From assembly GCA_002973575.1 (NCBI GenBank), contig PVEQ01000004.1:1-64000 (forward strand): a DNA stretch of 64,000 bases. Direction: 5' to 3'. The stretch comes from Sediminibacterium magnilacihabitans. GTDB taxonomy: Bacteria; Bacteroidota; Bacteroidia; Chitinophagales; Chitinophagaceae. The position numbers were made by a program, and so were the translations under genes. Positions 36,988 through 46,281 of the stretch are shown in pieces (position 1 is the stretch's first letter; each line of letters starts with the position of its first letter). The notes beneath the pieces are model-generated. The model was given only the letters and a program-made list of their open reading frames with translations. It made no database searches and was not told the origin of the DNA.

Positions 36988-37539
36988 CTACTTCCAGTCC
37001 CACAACACAATATCCCAAATCATACCGCCGTAATTCAGCGTGTCCAGCACCTGGAAACCCGTTTTGAGATGCGCTTTCAATGAACGTGCATTTTCCTGGG
37101 CGATATCGGTGAGGCAATAATCAAATTCGCCCGACAAAACTTCCCTGAAATGCCGGTATAACTGCTGCACCAGTCCCATACCACGATACCCTTTTGCTAC
37201 ACATAGCTGGCCTACCACTACATAGCGGGCATCCTTCAACGAAACATCTTTATACCTCTTTTGATCGATGGTATGAAACAGATCGGCCAGCAGATCATGA
37301 TCTTTGCCTACCGATTTTACAGCCACCAGGGCATAACCCACTACCCGGTCGCCGTCTTTTGCAATCACCGAGGGACTCGCCCGGTGCATGGCTTCCAGAA
37401 ATGCAAGCGTATATTCAGCCGTAACAAAACCTTCGCTGCCTGCTTCCCCGGCCGATACATTTTTTTTCAGGTTCTCTTGCTGCAACTGCAATATTCCCTG
37501 CAGTTCAACCATTTCCGTTACCCTTTTGATCTTTATCAT
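36988..37539 (-). CDS. GNAT-family N-acetyltransferase
   Basis: A 183-aa single-domain acetyltransferase. The acetyl-CoA-binding motif A region VVGQLCVAKGYRGMGLVQQLY (Q/R-x-x-G-x-G/A-type) and the following SLKAHLKTGFQVLDTLNYGG are typical. The acceptor is unknown. It is monocistronic and convergent with pabB. Confidence 0.85.
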   Translation of the reverse strand: MIKIKRVTEMVELQGILQLQQENLKKNVSAGEAGSEGFVTAEYTLAFLEAMHRASPSVIAKDGDRVVGYALVAVKSVGKDHDLLADLFHTIDQKRYKDVSLKDARYVVVGQLCVAKGYRGMGLVQQLYRHFREVLSGEFDYCLTDIAQENARSLKAHLKTGFQVLDTLNYGGMIWDIVLWDWK

Positions 37540-37576
37540 CTGTGTACAATATGGAACGAAGTTATCGCATTAAAAA

Positions 37577-37605
37577 GGCACTTATGTCGCGGTGACATAA
37601 GTGCC
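37577..37605 (-). terminator. Rho-independent terminator of the large TonB receptor gene
   Basis: GGCACTTATGTC (37577-37588) pairs perfectly with GACATAAGTGCC (37594-37605) over a 5-base loop. Read on the minus strand the stem is followed by TTTTTAATG, which marks termination of the receptor transcript that ends at 37636. Confidence 0.85.
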
Positions 37606-37635
37606 TGTATGTGTTTATTGTTATTGAATACCGGT

Positions 37636-40431
37636 TTAAAATTTAATGGTTACAGAAGCATTGAAAATGGTTCCCAATTGGCTGAACTGTGATCCATTGT
37701 ATCCCAGGATTCGGTAGCGGCCACTGAAAGCCAGGAATCCTTCCAGCAAGCTTTTGTCGGCAGGACTTTTCAAAGTGCTCTTGGCAGCCGCATAGTTCGG
37801 ATCAGATGCATTACCGGTCAACTGCAACTCCCATTTGGGCAACACGTTGAACAGGTTGTTAACGGTAACAGAAGCCGATACTTTGCTGCTAATATCATAT
37901 CCGATATTCAGGTCAGTCACAACATTTGTTTTGAAAACCTGCTTGATATTATTCATAATATCACCGCCGTTATCCAGGTCCTGGAATTTGGTAGGTCCGA
38001 ATACTGTGTTGTTGAGATTGAAGCTCCATTTTTTTACATGGTAGTCCACACCAACTACTGTCTTGAATTTAGGCCGGCTCTCTGTAAGCAAAGATTTGAT
38101 CTGCGCACTGAGAATAGTACCTCCATCGGCCTTGATGGCGGCCGGATCGTTAGGCGTACCAACGATCTCGTTACTGAGTGTTACGTTACCCGCCAGGTTA
38201 AAGCCCAGCTTGCCGGCACCCAGTGCCACGTTGCGATAATTGGCTACATAATCAATTCCTCGGGTCTTGGTTTCGATACCATTGATGAAGAATTGTATTT
38301 GTACAATACCTGCCTGTTGCAATATCTGTCCAAGTGTGCTGTTGGGATTATTGGAAGAGATGGCGGAACTGTAAACGATCCTGTCTTTGATGGTAATATC
38401 ATAATAGTCTACTGTGATATTGAAATTTTTATTGGGTGTAATGCCAATACCGATAGTGTAGTTATTTGATTTTTCCGGTTTGAGTTTGGGTACACCCAAC
38501 AGGAACGCTTGCTGGCTATAGTTATTGAACAATCCGGATAACTGGATGGTACCGGCTACGAAAGAGGCTTGTGTAGACTGGTCATAGATCTGGTGCAAAG
38601 TAGGCGCCCTGAATCCCGTAGAAGCCGATCCCCTGATCACAAAACGGTCATCGGCCAGTTTGTAACGGGAAGACAATTTCCACACAAATGCATCTCCGAA
38701 ATCGCTATAGTGCTCTGCACGGATGGCGCCATCCACCAAAAAGTCTTTGGTAATATCCCAACTGGCGTCTGTATAAGCGCCGAAGTTAAAGCGGCTGTTG
38801 GTAGTGGCATTTTCTGTACGTATACCCGGGAAAGAATTGGCGCCCTGTCCGGAATAAGAAGCCGTATCGCCTGCAATGATCTTATAGGTTTCCATCCTAA
38901 TCTCGGAACCGAATGCCAGGCTGAAATTATCGGTAATGGATTTGGAAATATCGTAGTTACCTACAATATGCGAGAACCGGAAACCACCAGGCCTGAATGA
39001 AGTAGGGCTTTTCGATTTCAAGCTATGGTTTACCGTATTGTCAACACTGTACAATTGTTGGTTGCCACCTATGGTTAAGCTAACATCCTGTTTCCATCCG
39101 TTCTTTTCATCCTTCACTCCTAGGGTTGCATTGTAATCTACGAGTTGACCTTCAAATGTAGGCTGATAGCCGATATATCCTTTGTACAAAGCGATCGATG
39201 CTGGATCGGTGCTTCCGGTATAATCAACCCCGTTCGGGTTGGGTGTATGCAGTAATCCGTAATCTTTTTTCCAATAAGGCGTTCTGTAGTTCGCATTACT
39301 TAAAACTCTTTTTACAACCAGTGCGGCATTACTGTAAAACTCGCCGCCGTTTTCTCCTAAGGGTACGCCGAGGTTAACAAGGAATTTGGCAGCGCTGGCA
39401 TCACCGGTACCGTTTGTATTGTTAGCGTTAGGATATACTTTCAGGTAATCTACAATTGGTTTATTGGCAGGATCGGTCAGTGGTAATGTAGGATCTCCGA
39501 AAGTGGCTACTTCAGTAGGCACATCAATGATGCCCGAACGAACGGCGTTTTCCTGCCGGCTGAAATCAACCGTATAATTCAGGAAACCATTTTTGGCAAT
39601 ATTGGAACCGCTGTTATACGATACGCCATAAGTAGCGCCGTCCCCTTTGTGTGTAATACCCGAATTCACTGTCAAGGAACTGTACTGGTATCTGTCTTTC
39701 AAAATAATATTCATTACCCCCGCAATGGCATCTGATCCATATTGCGCAGAAGCCCCATCTCTTAATATCTCCACTCTTTTGATGGCATCAGTGGGAATGG
39801 CCGACAGGTCTGCGCCGGTCTCACCACGTCCCGGTGCAAACTGAACATACAACAGTGAACTCAGGTTCTTTCTTTTACCATTGATCAGGATAAGCGTACG
39901 GCTGGGTCCCAGGTTCCTGATCTCATAAGGATCCAGCAAGGTGGTTGCATCGTTCACCGGTGTGTTCACGGAGTTGAATGAAGGTACCCGGTACATCAGG
40001 CTCTTATCAAAGCTAACCTGTCCGGTGGTTTTCAAAGCGCTGGCATCGAAATTATCAACCGGCAACGGCGTGGTTGCGGCCGAACGGGGCAATGCACGGC
40101 TACCCACCACCACGATACCCTCCAGGCTGGTAGTGCCTTCCTTCAGCACAATAGAAAGCATGCTTGACGAAGCGCTGACGGTTTGTACTTCTGTCAGGTA
40201 ACCAACATAGGAAATTTCGAGAATAGCCTGGGCGCCGGGAATAGGAAGATTGAATTTTCCGTTTTGGTCAGTCAATGTACCACGGCTGGTATTTTTGACT
40301 TTTACAGAAACGCCCGAAAGGGGGTTGTGTGAGGCATCTGTTACAACACCTGAAGCAGTGAATTGTGCCAGCATGACCATTGGCATTGCAGAAAACAATG
40401 CCAGGATAAGGATTTTGGTTAGTAGATCTCT
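37636..40431 (-). CDS. TonB-dependent receptor, large type with carboxypeptidase-D-like N-domain
   Basis: A 931-aa outer membrane receptor from MRDLLTKILILALFSAMP (40431). A signal peptide (about 1-22), a CarboxypepD_reg-like domain (about 25-105), a plug domain (GPSRTLILINGKRK, DAIKRVEILRDGASAQYGSDAIAG) and a barrel ending in the aromatic strand FNASVTIKF. The plug's TSLEGIVVVGSRALPRSAAT region is near the energy-transduction end. No SusD follows, so it may import vitamins, metals or peptides. Confidence 0.92.
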   Translation of the reverse strand, partial: RDLLTKILILALFSAMPMVMLAQFTASGVVTDASHNPLSGVSVKVKNTSRGTLTDQNGKFNLPIPGAQAILEISYVGYLTEVQTVSASSSMLSIVLKEGTTSLEGIVVVGSRALPRSAATTPLPVDNFDASALKTTGQVSFDKSLMYRVPSFNSVNTPVNDATTLLDPYEIRNLGPSRTLILINGKRKNLSSLLYVQFAPGRGETGADLSAIPTDAIKRVEILRDGASAQYGSDAIAGVMNIILKDRYQYSSLTVNSGITHKGDGATYGVSYNSGSNIAKNGFLNYTVDFSRQENAVRSGIIDVPTEVATFGDPTLPLTDPANKPIVDYLKVYPNANNTNGTGDASAAKFLVNLGVPLGENGGEFYSNAALVVKRVLSNANYRTPYWKKDYGLLHTPNPNGVDYTGSTDPASIALYKGYIGYQPTFEGQLVDYNATLGVKDEKNGWKQDVSLTIGGNQQLYSVDNTVNHSLKSKSPTSFRPGGFRFSHIVGNYDISKSITDNFSLAFGSEIRMETYKIIAGDTASYSGQGANSFPGIRTENATTNSRFNFGAYTDASWDITKDFLVDGAIRAEHYSDFGDAFVWKLSSRYKLADDRFVIRGSASTGFRAPTLHQIYDQSTQASFVAGTIQLSGLFNNYSQQAFLLGVPKLKPEKSNNYTIGIGITPNKNFNITVDYYDITIKDRIVYSSAISSNNPNSTLGQILQQAGIVQIQFFINGIETKTRGIDYVANYRNVALGAGKLGFNLAGNVTLSNEIVGTPNDPAAIKADGGTILSAQIKSLLTESRPKFKTVVGVDYHVKKWSFNLNNTVFGPTKFQDLDNGGDIMNNIKQVFKTNVVTDLNIGYDISSKVSASVTVNNLFNVLPKWELQLTGNASDPNYAAAKSTLKSPADKSLLEGFLAFSGRYRILGYNGSQFSQLGTIFNASVTIKF

Positions 40432-40668
40432 CATGTAGTACGTTTTAGATTTTTTTAACAAAAAGCTGCACCTGAAAAGAGTAAACTCGGTCCCGGCACA
40501 GCTGATTCTTAGTAAATTAAAAAACGTATCTAATAATTCGAAGTATTCTTAATTAATATTCAATTAAAGGGAGCTAAATGCAACTATTTTTAAACAGTTT
40601 CTAATTTATTTGCCGGTTACTGCCTTTTTCAGGTCGATTTCCCGGCCATTCCACGATTTATCCTGCAT

Positions 40669-41718
40669 TCAAGTCCCCTGTAATAAGAGCCTGAGCGATT
40701 CCATTAGCAATTGCCCTTTGGTTGCTTCAAAAGCCGGTAGCTTGTCTTTGGGAATACGCAAGCTGTATTTTTTACCGGTTGAAAGGGTTTTATCGAAACC
40801 CGGGTTCCATTTATGAAACTGCGCGGGGTCCAGGGAGAGCTGTTGTACCAGTACAGAAGAACGATATCGCCCGCTTACTTCCACGATAGTACTGCCTGCC
40901 AGTTCATCAGTACTTAACACCACTTCCTGCGGATGAAGCATGCCCGCTTTTTGTACTTCTGTTTCGCTGGCCGTCATGGTGGTGAGGCCACCGCTGCCTT
41001 CAAATATATAATGGGTGCCGATGAATTTTTTAACGTGGTTGCGCGTCTCTTCCGGCAGGTAATATTGCAGGTTCCAGAAATCACGGCTGCCTGCTTTTCG
41101 TATCGCCTGCCTCACCCTGCCGCTGCCGCCATTGTAAGCTGCTACCACCAGCAGCCAGTCGCCAAACTCATCATACAACTCTTTCATGAGCTTGGCAGCC
41201 ACATGGGTGCTCTTATAATAATCCATCCGTTCATCGCCCCTGCCACCTACCCGCAGGCCAAAACGTTTTGCCTCGTAATCCATCAGTTGCCAGGGACCTA
41301 CGGCGCCTGCCCAGGATACCAGCCCGGAATTAAGGTGACTTTCGATCACGCTCAGGTATTTCATCTCCCTGGGCAAACCATATTGGTCCAGGATATTATC
41401 GTACAGGTCGAAATACGGCCGGCCCCAGCTTTTCATTCGCTCCAGCTCTTTGCCCTGTTTTCTGATATATTCTTCCACAAAAGAAACAGCCCGCGGATTC
41501 AACTGGGCCGCATAGGGCTTGGTAGCATCGAAATGATCGTTTTTGAAAAGACTCTTGAAACCATACTTGCCGTCAATGGTGGAATCACTCAAAGGTTTAT
41601 CAGCGTAGGCGTTGGTAAACGATAGGGTGGTCATCCCGCCCATCATAAAAGCAAAACCCACCAGGGTGAGCCTGGAAACAGCAATGGGACAATGAAGACT
41701 GATCCCGAACCAACGCAT
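40669..41718 (-). CDS. MltD-like membrane-bound lytic murein transglycosylase
   Basis: A 349-aa peptidoglycan lyase. The N-terminus is membrane- or signal-like (TLVGFAFMMGGMTTLSFTNAYA). A GH23 SLT domain (about 95-245) has catalytic Glu in VIESHLNSGLVS, then GAVGPWQLMDYEA, and AAYNGGSGRVRQAI. The C-terminal part (about 290-330) resembles a LysM peptidoglycan-binding fold. It follows gatA by 19 bp, so the gene belongs to the tatA-gatA unit. Confidence 0.88.
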   Translation of the reverse strand: MRWFGISLHCPIAVSRLTLVGFAFMMGGMTTLSFTNAYADKPLSDSTIDGKYGFKSLFKNDHFDATKPYAAQLNPRAVSFVEEYIRKQGKELERMKSWGRPYFDLYDNILDQYGLPREMKYLSVIESHLNSGLVSWAGAVGPWQLMDYEAKRFGLRVGGRGDERMDYYKSTHVAAKLMKELYDEFGDWLLVVAAYNGGSGRVRQAIRKAGSRDFWNLQYYLPEETRNHVKKFIGTHYIFEGSGGLTTMTASETEVQKAGMLHPQEVVLSTDELAGSTIVEVSGRYRSSVLVQQLSLDPAQFHKWNPGFDKTLSTGKKYSLRIPKDKLPAFEATKGQLLMESLRLLLQGT

Positions 41719-41737
41719 GAATACGATTTTTGGGCTT

Positions 41738-43177
41738 TTACTGCAAAGACATCATGTCTTTCGAAATACACAGCAAAGATACCTCATCGAAATGAGAAGC
41801 CATGACCTGCAGGCCGAAGGGCATGCCGTTGGAGTGTTTGAAAAGGGGAATGGATATACCCGGAATACCCACCAGGTTGGCAAATACAGTATAGATATCG
41901 GCGAGGAACATTTCCACCGGATCGTGGCTCATTTCGCCAAATTTGAAGGCCGGCGAAGGAACCGTAGGAGAAATCAGGGCATCGTATTGCGAGAAAATAG
42001 CTTTTGTTCTATCGCTCAGTATTCGTCTTACTTGTTGTGCCTTGGTGAAATAGGCATCGAAATACCCGGCACTCAGCACAAAACTGCCCAGCATAATACG
42101 GCGTTGCACTTCCTTACCGAAACCCTGGCTGCGGGTAGCTTTATACAAGGCGGTAAGGTCCATATCCTGACCGGGAGCACGGTAACCATATTTTACGCCA
42201 TCGTACCTCGAAAGGTTGCTGGAGGCTTCGGCAGTGGTGAGCACATAATAAGCAGGCACCACATATTCCAGCAATTCAAAATCAACTGCTTCAACAGTAT
42301 GCCCGGCATCGGACAGTTTTTTTATATAGGCTTCCGTTGCCGCTTTGATCTCGGGGTCGAGCCCGGGATGTTCCAGTGCTTCCCTGAAATATGCCAGTTT
42401 GTACTGTGGTTTATCTGAAACTGTTTCCAGTGCCTGCGTATAAGCAGGAACCGGCTGTTCAGAAACCGTGCTGTCGAATGCATCTGCACCGGCAATTACT
42501 TCCAGCGTGAGGGCTGCATCTTCAATGGAGCCAGCAAAAATACCTATCTGGTCAAACGAAGAAGCATAAGCGATCAGTCCGTAACGGGAAATCCTTCCAT
42601 AAGTAGGTTTGAGGCCGATGATCCCACAGAAATCTGCCGGTTGTCGAACAGAACCTCCGGTATCGCTACCCAGGCTCACCATACAAAGACCCGCCTGTAC
42701 TGCTACAGCCGATCCGCCCGATGATCCACCCGGTACTCTTGTTGTATCAAGCGCGTTCTTTACCACACCGAAAGCAGAGTTTTCATTGCTGCTACCCATT
42801 GCAAATTCATCGCAGTTATGACGGCCGATAATGATGGCGCCGGCATCCAATAATTTTTCTACGGCAGTAGCATGGTAAATGGCATGAAAGCCATCCAGTA
42901 TGCGTGATGCAGCTGAAACAACATGGCCTTTGTAACACAACACATCTTTCAATCCTACCACTACTCCATGAAGCGCACCAAAAGTTTCACCTGCTGTGCG
43001 CTGCGCATCAAGTGCTGCGGCCCTTTCAAGGGCTTCTTCTTCGTACACTTCCAGGTATGCATTCAGTGAGGCTGTTGCACGAATAGCATCTACATAAAAA
43101 CGAACGGCCTCCACACAGGTGGTTTGGCCGTTCTGTAATGCCTTATGGTAGTCTTTGATTGTGCTGAAACGAAACAA
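41738..43177 (-). CDS. gatA: Aspartyl/glutamyl-tRNA amidotransferase subunit A
   Basis: GatA is the amidase that makes ammonia for the GatB kinase/transamidase in making Gln-tRNA(Gln) or Asn-tRNA(Asn). The 479-aa protein carries the amidase triad K77, S152 (cis-Ser) and S176, in GLKDVL and PGGSSGGSAVAVQAG. The length and the spacings of 75 and 24 match GatA closely. GatB and GatC are not in the window. Confidence 0.95.
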   Translation of the reverse strand: MFRFSTIKDYHKALQNGQTTCVEAVRFYVDAIRATASLNAYLEVYEEEALERAAALDAQRTAGETFGALHGVVVGLKDVLCYKGHVVSAASRILDGFHAIYHATAVEKLLDAGAIIIGRHNCDEFAMGSSNENSAFGVVKNALDTTRVPGGSSGGSAVAVQAGLCMVSLGSDTGGSVRQPADFCGIIGLKPTYGRISRYGLIAYASSFDQIGIFAGSIEDAALTLEVIAGADAFDSTVSEQPVPAYTQALETVSDKPQYKLAYFREALEHPGLDPEIKAATEAYIKKLSDAGHTVEAVDFELLEYVVPAYYVLTTAEASSNLSRYDGVKYGYRAPGQDMDLTALYKATRSQGFGKEVQRRIMLGSFVLSAGYFDAYFTKAQQVRRILSDRTKAIFSQYDALISPTVPSPAFKFGEMSHDPVEMFLADIYTVFANLVGIPGISIPLFKHSNGMPFGLQVMASHFDEVSLLCISKDMMSLQ

Positions 43178-43216
43178 AGGCCAGAATACTTTTTAAAGAG
43201 AAAATAATGAAGATGG

Positions 43217-43414
43217 TTAGTTGCTGGCAGGAGTCTCAGGATGATCCTTTTCTTTCATACCTTCTTCCAGTTCTTTCTTCACATTGTTCTTAGCATCATT
43301 GAATTCACGAATGCCTTTACCAAGGCCACGCATAAATTCAGGAATTTTTCTGCCACCAAATAAAACGAGCACAACAACCGCGATCAATAAGATCTCTTGG
43401 AATCCGAGATTACC
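43217..43414 (-). CDS. tatA: Twin-arginine translocase subunit TatA/E
   Basis: A 65-aa membrane protein from [20 protein letters not shown] (43414). One TM helix is followed by [20 protein letters not shown], the amphipathic helix typical of TatA, and a charged tail. It forms the pore-like part of the Tat exporter. TatC is not adjacent. It is 39 bp before gatA, and a -7 box lies 27 bp upstream. Confidence 0.93.
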   Translation of the reverse strand, partial: GNLGFQEILLIAVVVLVLFGGRKIPEFMRGLGKGIREFNDAKNNVKKELEEGMKEKDHPETPASN

Positions 43415-43440
43415 CATAAAATAAATGTTTTTGAGGACAC

Positions 43441-43448
43441 CAAAGGTA
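43441..43448 (-). promoter_or_regulatory. Putative -7 element before tatA
   Basis: TACCTTTG on the minus strand matches the TAnnTTTG consensus 26 bp before tatA. The -33 region (GAGG) does not match, so this is tentative. Confidence 0.4.
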
Positions 43449-43507
43449 AGACTAAAACAATAGCCCACCTCCATAAAATTTAATTATCCTTCCTAAGACT
43501 TAACAAA

Positions 43508-43543
43508 AAAGCGGAAGTTTAGTTTTACCTAGCCTTCCGCTTT
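43508..43543 (-). terminator. Rho-independent terminator of rplS
   Basis: AAAGCGGAAG (43508-43517) pairs with CTTCCGCTTT (43534-43543). On the minus strand the stem is followed by TTTTTTGTTA, so it terminates the rplS transcript and separates it from tatA. Confidence 0.85.
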
Positions 43544-43563
43544 GCAATATTTTCCTAAAAATA

Positions 43564-43914
43564 CTAGAAACGTTTTTCTTTGATACGGGCGCTCTTACCA
43601 CTTCTCTCACGGAGGTAGAACAGTTTCGCGCGGCGAACCTTACCGGTTTTGTTCAACACGATAGAATCGATATTGGGTGACAACAGGGGGAACAAACGCT
43701 CCACACCTACACCGTCAGATATCTTACGAACGGTGAAAGTAGCCGTAGCTCCCTGGCCCTGTAATTTGATCACATCGCCACGGAAATCCTGGATACGCTC
43801 TTTACCACCTTCGATAATCTTATATTTAACGGTCACATTATCACCGGCTTTGAACTTCGGGTGCTCTTTTTTAGCTGTCAACTGGTCGTGTACAAACTGA
43901 ACTGCTGCGTTCAT
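43564..43914 (-). CDS. rplS: 50S ribosomal protein L19
   Basis: Ribosomal protein of 116 aa located at the 30S-50S interface. Typical landmarks are [21 protein letters not shown], the basic segment, [15 protein letters not shown] and [20 protein letters not shown]. It has its own promoter and terminator. Confidence 0.98.
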   Translation of the reverse strand: MNAAVQFVHDQLTAKKEHPKFKAGDNVTVKYKIIEGGKERIQDFRGDVIKLQGQGATATFTVRKISDGVGVERLFPLLSPNIDSIVLNKTGKVRRAKLFYLRERSGKSARIKEKRF

Positions 43915-43936
43915 AACTTTAAATTTTAACGGACGG

Positions 43937-43968
43937 CAAAGGTAAGGGGTGTAGCGTAGAATCCCAAA
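43937..43968 (-). promoter_or_regulatory. rplS promoter
   Basis: On the minus strand, TTTG (43965-43968), a 20-bp spacer, and TACCTTTG (43937-43944) fit the Bacteroidota consensus well, 23 bp before the rplS start. It lies entirely between rny and rplS, so rplS is independently expressed. Confidence 0.6.
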
Positions 43969-43973
43969 TAAAT

Positions 43974-45539
43974 TTACCTCGCTACGTTCACTGCCCTTTT
44001 CTCCCTGATAACAGTCACTTTGATCTGCCCCGGATAGGTCATTTCGGTCTGTATTTTCTGGGCTATTTCGAAGCTGAGCTTGTCGCTGTCGGTATCAGAT
44101 ACTTTTTCTGCTTCCACGATCACCCGCAGTTCCCTGCCGGCCTGGATAGCATAGGCTTTTTCCACACCAGGATAAGCCAGGGCCAGGTTTTCAAGGTCTT
44201 TGATACGCTGGAGGTATTGCTGCATGATTTCGCGGCGGGCACCGGGACGGGCGCCGCTGATGGCATCACAAGCCTGTACAATGGGTGAGATCACATATTG
44301 CATTTCCATCTCATCGTGGTGGGCGCCGATCGCGTTCACCACAGCGGGGTTCTCTCCATATTTTTCGGCCAGCTTGGCCCCCAACAGGGCATGGCTCAAT
44401 TCAGTCTCCTCATCGGGCACTTTACCTATATCGTGTAAAAGACCTGCGCGCTTGGCCAGCTTGGGATTCATACCCAGCTCCGAAGCCATGATGGCGCACA
44501 AATTGGCGGTCTCACGGCTGTGCATGAGCAGGTTTTGTCCGTATGAAGACCTGAAACGCATTTTACCTACTATACGCACCAGTTCCTTATGCAATCCATG
44601 AATACCCATTTCAATAACGGTGCGCTCTCCTATTTCCATCACCTGCTCTTCCAACTGGCGGCGGGTCTTTTCTACTACTTCCTCAATACGGGCAGGGTGG
44701 ATACGGCCATCCGCTACCAGTCTTTGCAAGCTCAAACGGGCAATCTCCCTTCTCAATGGATCGAAAGAAGAAAGTACAATGGCTTCGGGGGTATCGTCCA
44801 CAATCAGGTCAACACCCGTTGCCGCTTCAATGGCGCGGATATTACGACCCTCACGGCCAATGATCTGGCCCTTGATCTCATCGGTTTCCAGGTTGAAAAC
44901 GGTAACGGTATTTTCAATGGTTTGCTCGGCAGCCGTACGCTGGATCGATTGTATCACAATCTTACGGGCTTCCTTATTGGCTTTCTGCTTGGCATCTTCA
45001 ATGATCTCCTGCTGCAAAGCCAGGGCACGGGTATGCGCTTCCTGTTTCAGGCTTTCCACCAACTGTGCACGTGCTTCTTCGGCGCTCAGTCCGGCTATTT
45101 TTTCCAGCCGGCGGATATGTTCTTCCTGGTGTTTTTCCAGTTCGGTACGCTTGAGGTTCACCACCTCGATCTGACGGTTCAGGTTTTCCTTGATGGCCTC
45201 ATTCTCCTTCATCTGCTTGTCCAGCGCCGCTTCTTTCTGGTTGATCGTGATCTCTTTCTGCTTGGCGCGGTTTTCCGACTCACCTATCTTGCGGTTACGC
45301 TCCAATACCTCTTTATCGTGCTCTGCCTTGAGTTGCACAAAACGTTCTTTGGCTTCGAGCTGTTTTTCTTTTTTGATGGTCTCGGCCCTGAGTTCGGCCT
45401 CTTTGACGATGTTTTTGGCCTGGATTTCGGCTTCTTCTACTTTTTTCTGGGTGTTTTTGGCGAAAATCAGCTTACCCGCTATAAGGCCTACGATCAAAGC
45501 AACAACTCCAATAATTATCGAGACAACTGTCTGGTCCAT
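43974..45539 (-). CDS. rny: Ribonuclease Y
   Basis: A membrane-anchored endoribonuclease initiating mRNA decay. The 521-aa protein has one N-terminal TM helix (about 5-25), a long coiled coil (about 30-200), a KH domain ([19 protein letters not shown]) and an HD domain with [12 protein letters not shown] and AIGAHHDE. It ends in the usual RNase Y C-terminal region ([16 protein letters not shown]). It follows the pheT-zapA block. Confidence 0.96.
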   Translation of the reverse strand: MDQTVVSIIIGVVALIVGLIAGKLIFAKNTQKKVEEAEIQAKNIVKEAELRAETIKKEKQLEAKERFVQLKAEHDKEVLERNRKIGESENRAKQKEITINQKEAALDKQMKENEAIKENLNRQIEVVNLKRTELEKHQEEHIRRLEKIAGLSAEEARAQLVESLKQEAHTRALALQQEIIEDAKQKANKEARKIVIQSIQRTAAEQTIENTVTVFNLETDEIKGQIIGREGRNIRAIEAATGVDLIVDDTPEAIVLSSFDPLRREIARLSLQRLVADGRIHPARIEEVVEKTRRQLEEQVMEIGERTVIEMGIHGLHKELVRIVGKMRFRSSYGQNLLMHSRETANLCAIMASELGMNPKLAKRAGLLHDIGKVPDEETELSHALLGAKLAEKYGENPAVVNAIGAHHDEMEMQYVISPIVQACDAISGARPGARREIMQQYLQRIKDLENLALAYPGVEKAYAIQAGRELRVIVEAEKVSDTDSDKLSFEIAQKIQTEMTYPGQIKVTVIREKRAVNVAR

Positions 45540-45643
45540 GTTTCTGGCGATTTTTAAAATGGTTCACAATCCTGTTGTGTTTATCACATCTCATTTTCCT
45601 GCAATAAGTAAATGATAGACGGCGAAGATAAGTAAGATGTGCC

Positions 45644-45943
45644 TTAAATCTGGTTTTCAGAGAGGGCTTTATCCAGCATTTTTTCGAGGGATGATAGTCC
45701 GGCTGCCGCTTCACCCCATTTTACCAGGTCCATGCCCGACTGGTTCTGTTCGGTAGCGAACCACAGCAGCACCATGGCTACATAGTCCTGCATGTCTTTC
45801 CCGGCAAGGTTGCTGCGGAATTCGGCTATCTTATCGTTGATGAGGGCTGCCGTTTTGCGAACAGCTTCTTCGTCCTCCGACTGGATACGAAGCCGGTAAC
45901 TGCGGTCGGCAATGACAATATTTACGGGGATCAGTTCTGACAT
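45644..45943 (-). CDS. zapA: Cell division protein ZapA
   Basis: A 99-aa FtsZ-ring stabiliser. The N-terminal globular region (VNIVIADRSYRLRI) and a C-terminal helical dimer segment are typical. It starts 3 bp after the coiled-coil gene and is read with it. The conserved order pheT-coiled coil-zapA-rny supports the call. Confidence 0.88.
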   Translation of the reverse strand: MSELIPVNIVIADRSYRLRIQSEDEEAVRKTAALINDKIAEFRSNLAGKDMQDYVAMVLLWFATEQNQSGMDLVKWGEAAAGLSSLEKMLDKALSENQI

Positions 45944-45946
45944 GGC

Positions 45947-46243
45947 TTAAGCATTCAGTAAAGCAAGACATTTATCGATCTCTTTCAGGTAGCCGTCGAT
46001 CCTTTTTTCCAGCGTCGCTTTATCCTCCTCACTGCGTGATGATGATGAGCCACCGCCCAGTTTCAAAGCATCTATCTGCTGTTGCAGCAACATAGCAAGG
46101 TCTTCTTTTTCCTGGCTCAATTGCGTTGCCCTGTCTATCTCTCTTCTCAGGCGATGGTTCTCTTTCTGCAATAGTTGCTGCTGTCGCAACAACTGATGCA
46201 ACTTCTCCTGTATGTTTTTAATCTGTGACTCAAGATCAACCAT
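45947..46243 (-). CDS. Small coiled-coil protein, pheT-zapA spacer
   Basis: A 98-aa protein that is almost entirely coiled coil (LRQQQLLQKENHRLRREIDR region), with a Gly/Ser spacer LGGGSSSSRSEE and a final short helix ending in EIDKCLALLNA. The location between pheT and zapA suggests a ZapB-like division helper, which is inference from position. No other domain is visible. Confidence 0.75.
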   Translation of the reverse strand: MVDLESQIKNIQEKLHQLLRQQQLLQKENHRLRREIDRATQLSQEKEDLAMLLQQQIDALKLGGGSSSSRSEEDKATLEKRIDGYLKEIDKCLALLNA

Positions 46244-46281
46244 CTCTCTAAGTTACTTCCAAATAATCGGGTTGGGTAGTT

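Noticed and set aside
40432..40668. Possible small gene or RNA between the TonB receptor and the transglycosylase
   Set aside because: AT-rich 237 bp with no convincing frame, hairpin or promoter match.
45540..45643. 6S RNA after zapA, as in Proteobacteria
   Set aside because: The gap is only 104 bases, too short for a 6S RNA, and shows no long hairpin.
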